DNA from: Novibacillus thermophilus
GTDB taxonomy: Bacteria; Bacillota; Bacilli; Thermoactinomycetales; Novibacillaceae
Reading direction: 5' to 3'
Assembly: GCF_002005165.1 (NCBI RefSeq)
Contig: NZ_CP019699.1
Location: forward strand, 2,418,001 to 2,482,000
DNA length: 64,000 nucleotides
In this document: positions 60,678-64,000 of the stretch, one piece after another
How positions within the stretch are numbered: the stretch's first letter is position 1
How the letters are laid out: each line of letters begins with the position of its first letter
The notes under the pieces: generated by a model
What the model was told of the DNA's origin: nothing
What the model saw: the letters and a program-made list of their open reading frames with translations, nothing else
Database searches by the model: none
Program-made: the position numbers and the translations under genes

Positions 60678-62048
60678 GTGAACAACGGAGCGCCTGGCGT
60701 CAGCCACCGGTTGGCAACCGAAAAAAGGCTCTTTCCATTTGCAAGCCGTAAACGCAAAAAGGAAAAAAGTGATCAGAAGGCTGCTTTTTTTCTCATCGCA
60801 CCGTCGATGACTCTCATATTTCTCGTCGCGGTTTGGCCTGTCATGCAATCGTTTTATTTCAGTTTGTTTGATTTACGCCTCAACGACCCGTCAAAGTCCT
60901 CAGTCAATTCGAGCTACAGTATCGATTTGGAACGGTACCTGAACAACGCGCCGTTTTTGCTTGGGGCACTCGGTCAAGCAGTGTCTGAAGATGAAACAGT
61001 GGCTGAGGAACTGACGGCGATTAAACAACAACTGCAGTCACTCGATGAAACGTTGCAATCTGACGCAAACGTAAAGGAAAAGTACGATGCGGTCAATGAA
61101 AAGCTGATCAATTTTGAAAATGTCAGTTCTGACCTTCAATTTGTCAAAGTGGACAAAGAGACGTCGGCGCAATACCTCGAAACGGTAGAGGTGATACAAA
61201 ACCGTTTAGATGAACTACCGGAAGCACAATTACCGCAAAAAACGAAACTCGTTGGACTGGCATCTGGCATGAACGACGCGATCGTTCAGCCCAATTTCAT
61301 CGGCCTCAGACATTATGAAAACAATTTTTCTGATCCACGTATGTGGAAAGCCCTTTGGAACACGACATTTTTCACAGTCGTTTCCGTCTTTTGCGAATTG
61401 CTGTTCGGACTTGGGATCGCCCTGCTTCTTCATAAAACGTTTTTCGGCCGTGGTCTCGTGCGGGCTACGATATTAATACCTTGGGCTGTTCCGACGGCTG
61501 TTTCTGCCTTAATGTGGAAATTTCTGTACGACGGTCAAAACGGTGTCGTGGCCCGCATTTTCGAACAAGTGGGGTTGATCAGTCGCATGTCCGACTTATT
61601 GACGACAGAGGCGGGGGCGATGTTTGCCGTCATTTTCTCCGACGTGTGGAAAACAACTCCTTACATGGCGCTGTTAATTTTAGCAGGTTTACAGACGATT
61701 CCACATACGTTGTATGAGGCAGCTGGGATCGACGGTGCAGGCAGATGGAAGCAATTTTTGATGATTACGCTACCGATGTTAAAGTCTAGCATCCTGGTTG
61801 CCCTGTTATTTCGCACATTGGATGCCTTTCGCGTGTTTGACCTCATCTTTGTGTTGACAGGTGGTGGACCGGGTAATGCCACAGAGACGATTTCCATCCT
61901 CGCTTACAAGGTCATGTTTTCACAGACGAATTTCGGGGAGGGATCGGCTTTGTCCGTCATCGTGTTTGTGTGCGTGGCGATAATTTCTGCGATTTATATC
62001 AAAATTCTCGGCAAAGATTTGTTAAGCGACGGAACGGCTAAGTCGTGA
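60678..62048 (+). CDS. ABC sugar permease, importer 4, with large extracellular insert
   Basis: A 456-residue MalF-type permease, about 150 residues longer than usual. After the first membrane segment (AAFFLIAPSMTLIFLVAVWPV) there is a hydrophilic, Glu/Gln/Leu-rich helical stretch of about 130 residues before the normal core resumes at NFIGLRHYENNF. It is probably an extracytoplasmic coiled-coil comparable in position to the P2 domain of MalF. The EAA loop is TLYEAAGIDGAGRWKQFL. GTG 60678 follows AAGGGAG; the GTG at 60561 overlaps the previous stop but would translate through the hairpin. Confidence 0.85.
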   Translation: MNNGAPGVSHRLATEKRLFPFASRKRKKEKSDQKAAFFLIAPSMTLIFLVAVWPVMQSFYFSLFDLRLNDPSKSSVNSSYSIDLERYLNNAPFLLGALGQAVSEDETVAEELTAIKQQLQSLDETLQSDANVKEKYDAVNEKLINFENVSSDLQFVKVDKETSAQYLETVEVIQNRLDELPEAQLPQKTKLVGLASGMNDAIVQPNFIGLRHYENNFSDPRMWKALWNTTFFTVVSVFCELLFGLGIALLLHKTFFGRGLVRATILIPWAVPTAVSALMWKFLYDGQNGVVARIFEQVGLISRMSDLLTTEAGAMFAVIFSDVWKTTPYMALLILAGLQTIPHTLYEAAGIDGAGRWKQFLMITLPMLKSSILVALLFRTLDAFRVFDLIFVLTGGGPGNATETISILAYKVMFSQTNFGEGSALSVIVFVCVAIISAIYIKILGKDLLSDGTAKS

Positions 62049-62072
62049 CTGAATGGATTGGAGGGGAGCGGC

Positions 62073-62899
62073 ATGAGAAAAAATGCGGGACCGTTCTTTT
62101 ACATTTTCTTGACCGTGTTTGTGTTCGCGGTGATGTTTCCGTTTTTGTGGATGTTGGCCAGTTCCATTAAGCCGGCTACCGAATTGTTTGGTGAGACAGC
62201 GTTTAACCCGATAGCGAAAAACCCGACGCTCGCAAACTACGTGTCAGTTTTTTTGACTACCCGTTTCTACGCTACTTGTGGAACAGCACAGTCGTATCCT
62301 CAGTGACGACGATCTACACTGTCGTCGTCGCTGCTTTTGCCGCATATGCCGTCGCCCGGCTGCACTTTAGAGGAAAGAGTGTTATTTTAGGGATCGTGCT
62401 GTCGGTTTCGATGTTTCCACAAATCGCTGTCATTTCACCGATTTACATGTTTTTGAAAAATTTGGGTTTAACGAACTCGTATCTCGGGTTAATCATTCCG
62501 TATACGACGATTACGTTGCCGTTGTCGATTTGGATATTAGTGACCTTTTTTCGCAAAATCCCATTTGAACTGGAAGAGGCCGCTAAAATCGACGGGGCCA
62601 ATTTAATGCAAACGCTGTGGAAAGTTATTTTTCCACTGGCGGTGCCGGGCGTCTTTACAACGGCGATCCTCGTTTTTATCGCCGCTTGGAACGAATTTTT
62701 GTTCTCCCTCACAATCAATACAGAAGAACATTACAAAACGGTTCCGGTTGGAATCGCCATGTTTCAAGGACAGTACACCATTCCGTGGGGAGAGATCACG
62801 GCTGCAACCGTCGTCGTGACCATTCCCCTTGTGTTGCTCGTCCTCGCTTTTCAACGGCGGATTGTTGCCGGATTGACCATGGGTTCCGTGAAGGAGTAA
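62073..62899 (+). pseudogene. ABC sugar permease, importer 4 (MalG type), one frameshift
   Basis: About 275 residues when repaired. ATG 62073 follows GGAGGGGAG. The first part covers TM1 (FFYIFLTVFVFAVMFPFLWML) and the second the rest, with EAA loop ELEEAAKIDGANLMQTLW. The frame breaks at the C3 run 62260-62262. One added C gives TTPFLRYLWNSTVVSSVTT, the standard MalG segment. All core residues are present, so the break is probably a sequence error or very recent. Confidence 0.85.
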
Positions 62900-62928
62900 A
62901 GCTAACAAAGGGGTAGGAGGGTTTACGC

Positions 62929-63963
62929 ATGAAAAAGTTGAAAATTGGCGTCATTGGATGCGGCAGTATCGCGCGCCAGCGTCATTTGCCTGAATATGCA
63001 GCTCATTCGCAAGCAGAAATCACGTCCGTTTGCGATATCGTCCTGGAGCGCAGCAGAGAGGTGGCTGAGCAGTACGGGGCTGTCCCCTTCACCCGTTACG
63101 AAGATCTGTTAGCCAGTGACGTCGATGCCGTCAGTGTGTGTACACCGAATTATTTACATGCTCCAGTGACGCTTGCGGCGTTGAACGCCGGCAAACACGT
63201 CTTGTGTGAGAAACCGATGGCGACGACAAAAGACGATGCCTTGAGCATGATGGAAGCGGCCGAAAAAAACGGAAAAAAACTGATGATCGCCCATAACCAG
63301 CGCTTCGTTCGTTCCCATGTAAAAGCTAAACAGTTACTCGAAAAAGGTGAAATAGGGAGAATTTACAGTTTTCGGACTACTTTTGGCCACGCTGGTCCGG
63401 AAAACTGGAGTATTGATGGTGGCGACAGTTGGTTCTTCCATAAACATGAGGCGTCCTTCGGGGCGTTGGGCGACCTCGGTGTGCACAAAGCGGATCTGAT
63501 ACGGTTTTTGCTAGGCGAAGAAGTGGTAGAAGTGGCTGCGTTTGTCGAAACGCTAGCGAAATCGCACGCGACAGTCGATGACAATGCGGTCTGTATATTA
63601 AAGACAGAAAGTGGGATTGTCGGTAGTCTGGCAGCGAGTTGGTCGTATGTGTCGGAAGAAGACAACACTACGATGATTTACGGGGAAAAGGCGATCCTGC
63701 GTCTAGAGGACGATCCCAATCACGCCCTCGTTGTACAGTACCACAACGGAGAAGTGGTCAAATACGCGCTAGGGAACATTCAGTCTAATGCTGCAGACGG
63801 ACAGACCCAATCTCATGTCGTCGATGCATTCGTTCGGTGCATCGTCAACGACACCCCTCCTCCCGTCAGCGGACGAGAGGGACTGCGCGCATTGCACATT
63901 ATTTTAGCCGCACTTGAATCAAACGAAAAAAAGCGAGTGATCCGACTAGACTATAGTTCGTAA
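62929..63963 (+). CDS. Gfo/Idh/MocA-family oxidoreductase
   Basis: A 344-residue NAD(P)-dependent dehydrogenase. The Rossmann motif is IGVIGCGSIARQRHLPEYAAH, and the family signature is AGKHVLCEKPMATT with the Lys-Pro pair. GALGDLGVHKADLIRFLLG contains the conserved D-x-x-x-H catalytic region. ATG 62929 follows GTAGGAGGG. It lies 29 bases after the permease, in the LacI-controlled operon, so it probably oxidises the imported sugar or a derivative. Confidence 0.92.
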   Translation: MKKLKIGVIGCGSIARQRHLPEYAAHSQAEITSVCDIVLERSREVAEQYGAVPFTRYEDLLASDVDAVSVCTPNYLHAPVTLAALNAGKHVLCEKPMATTKDDALSMMEAAEKNGKKLMIAHNQRFVRSHVKAKQLLEKGEIGRIYSFRTTFGHAGPENWSIDGGDSWFFHKHEASFGALGDLGVHKADLIRFLLGEEVVEVAAFVETLAKSHATVDDNAVCILKTESGIVGSLAASWSYVSEEDNTTMIYGEKAILRLEDDPNHALVVQYHNGEVVKYALGNIQSNAADGQTQSHVVDAFVRCIVNDTPPPVSGREGLRALHIILAALESNEKKRVIRLDYSS

Positions 63964-63979
63964 ACGGTGGTGCGCGAAA

Positions 63980-64000
63980 ATGGTCGATCCGTTAAATGAC
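63980..64000 (+). CDS. Possible start of a further gene (cut by window end)
   Basis: ATG 63980 opens MVDPLND with GGTGG 9 bases upstream. Only seven codons are visible; the identity cannot be judged. Confidence 0.25.

Noticed and set aside
1-64000. CRISPR arrays, rRNA genes, replication origin
   Set aside because: No regularly spaced repeats, rRNA signatures or DnaA-box clusters were seen.

Overview
The window comes from a Bacillales-type Firmicute of moderate GC content, by eye near 50 percent. The evidence is AddA/AddB, the yjcF-yjcG-yjcH set, YugN-like, YkvA-like and YutG/PgpA-like genes, strong AGGAGG ribosome sites, frequent GTG/TTG starts, lipoprotein-anchored ABC binding proteins and a Hol-Tox type I toxin. 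Family is uncertain; Thermoactinomycetaceae or Paenibacillaceae-like are guesses.

Region 1 (1-22200) is an amino-sugar and cell-wall salvage locus: a secreted GH84 N-acetylglucosaminidase, a SPOR-containing phosphodiester glycosidase, a GntR/HutC regulator, three carbohydrate ABC importers (binding lipoprotein plus two permeases each, no ATPase), MurQ, NagZ, two long GNAT proteins, a PIG-L/LmbE deacetylase and an apparently cytoplasmic DUF1343 (NamZ-like) protein. Similar GTCTA/TAGAC palindromes upstream of the regulator and of both GNAT genes suggest one regulon.

Region 2 (22200-30500) is a rearranged yhf cluster: yhfZ, yhfY-like PRD gene, yhfU, yhfT, php, yhfS, yhfX, yhfW, then a gamma-glutamylcyclotransferase-like gene. 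Its pathway is not established. Region 3 (30600-37800) holds a nitroreductase, an IS110/IS1111-type insertion element and a TetR-controlled operon of NCS1 permease, DUF917 and hydantoinase/oxoprolinase genes.

Region 4 (37800-54200) is mostly core genome: addB-addA with a palindromic element between them, a YkvA-like gene, an SGNH hydrolase, a permease, an RpfB-like wall enzyme, small proteins, yjcHGF and pgpA. Region 5 (54280-57960) is a tRNA Asp-Ile-Val cluster followed by an AT-rich accessory patch: integrase remnant, broken grpB, CPBP protease, TetR remnant, FMN reductase and a type I toxin-antitoxin locus. Region 6 (58100-64000) is a LacI-controlled sugar ABC importer with a Gfo/Idh/MocA oxidoreductase.

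Six genes carry apparent frameshifts. In five of them every break is restored by adding one base, nearly always inside a short run of identical bases, so sequence error is at least as likely as true decay. This affects the phosphodiester glycosidase, yhfW, the NCS1 permease, the hydantoinase (two breaks) and the last ABC permease. The grpB break is less clear.
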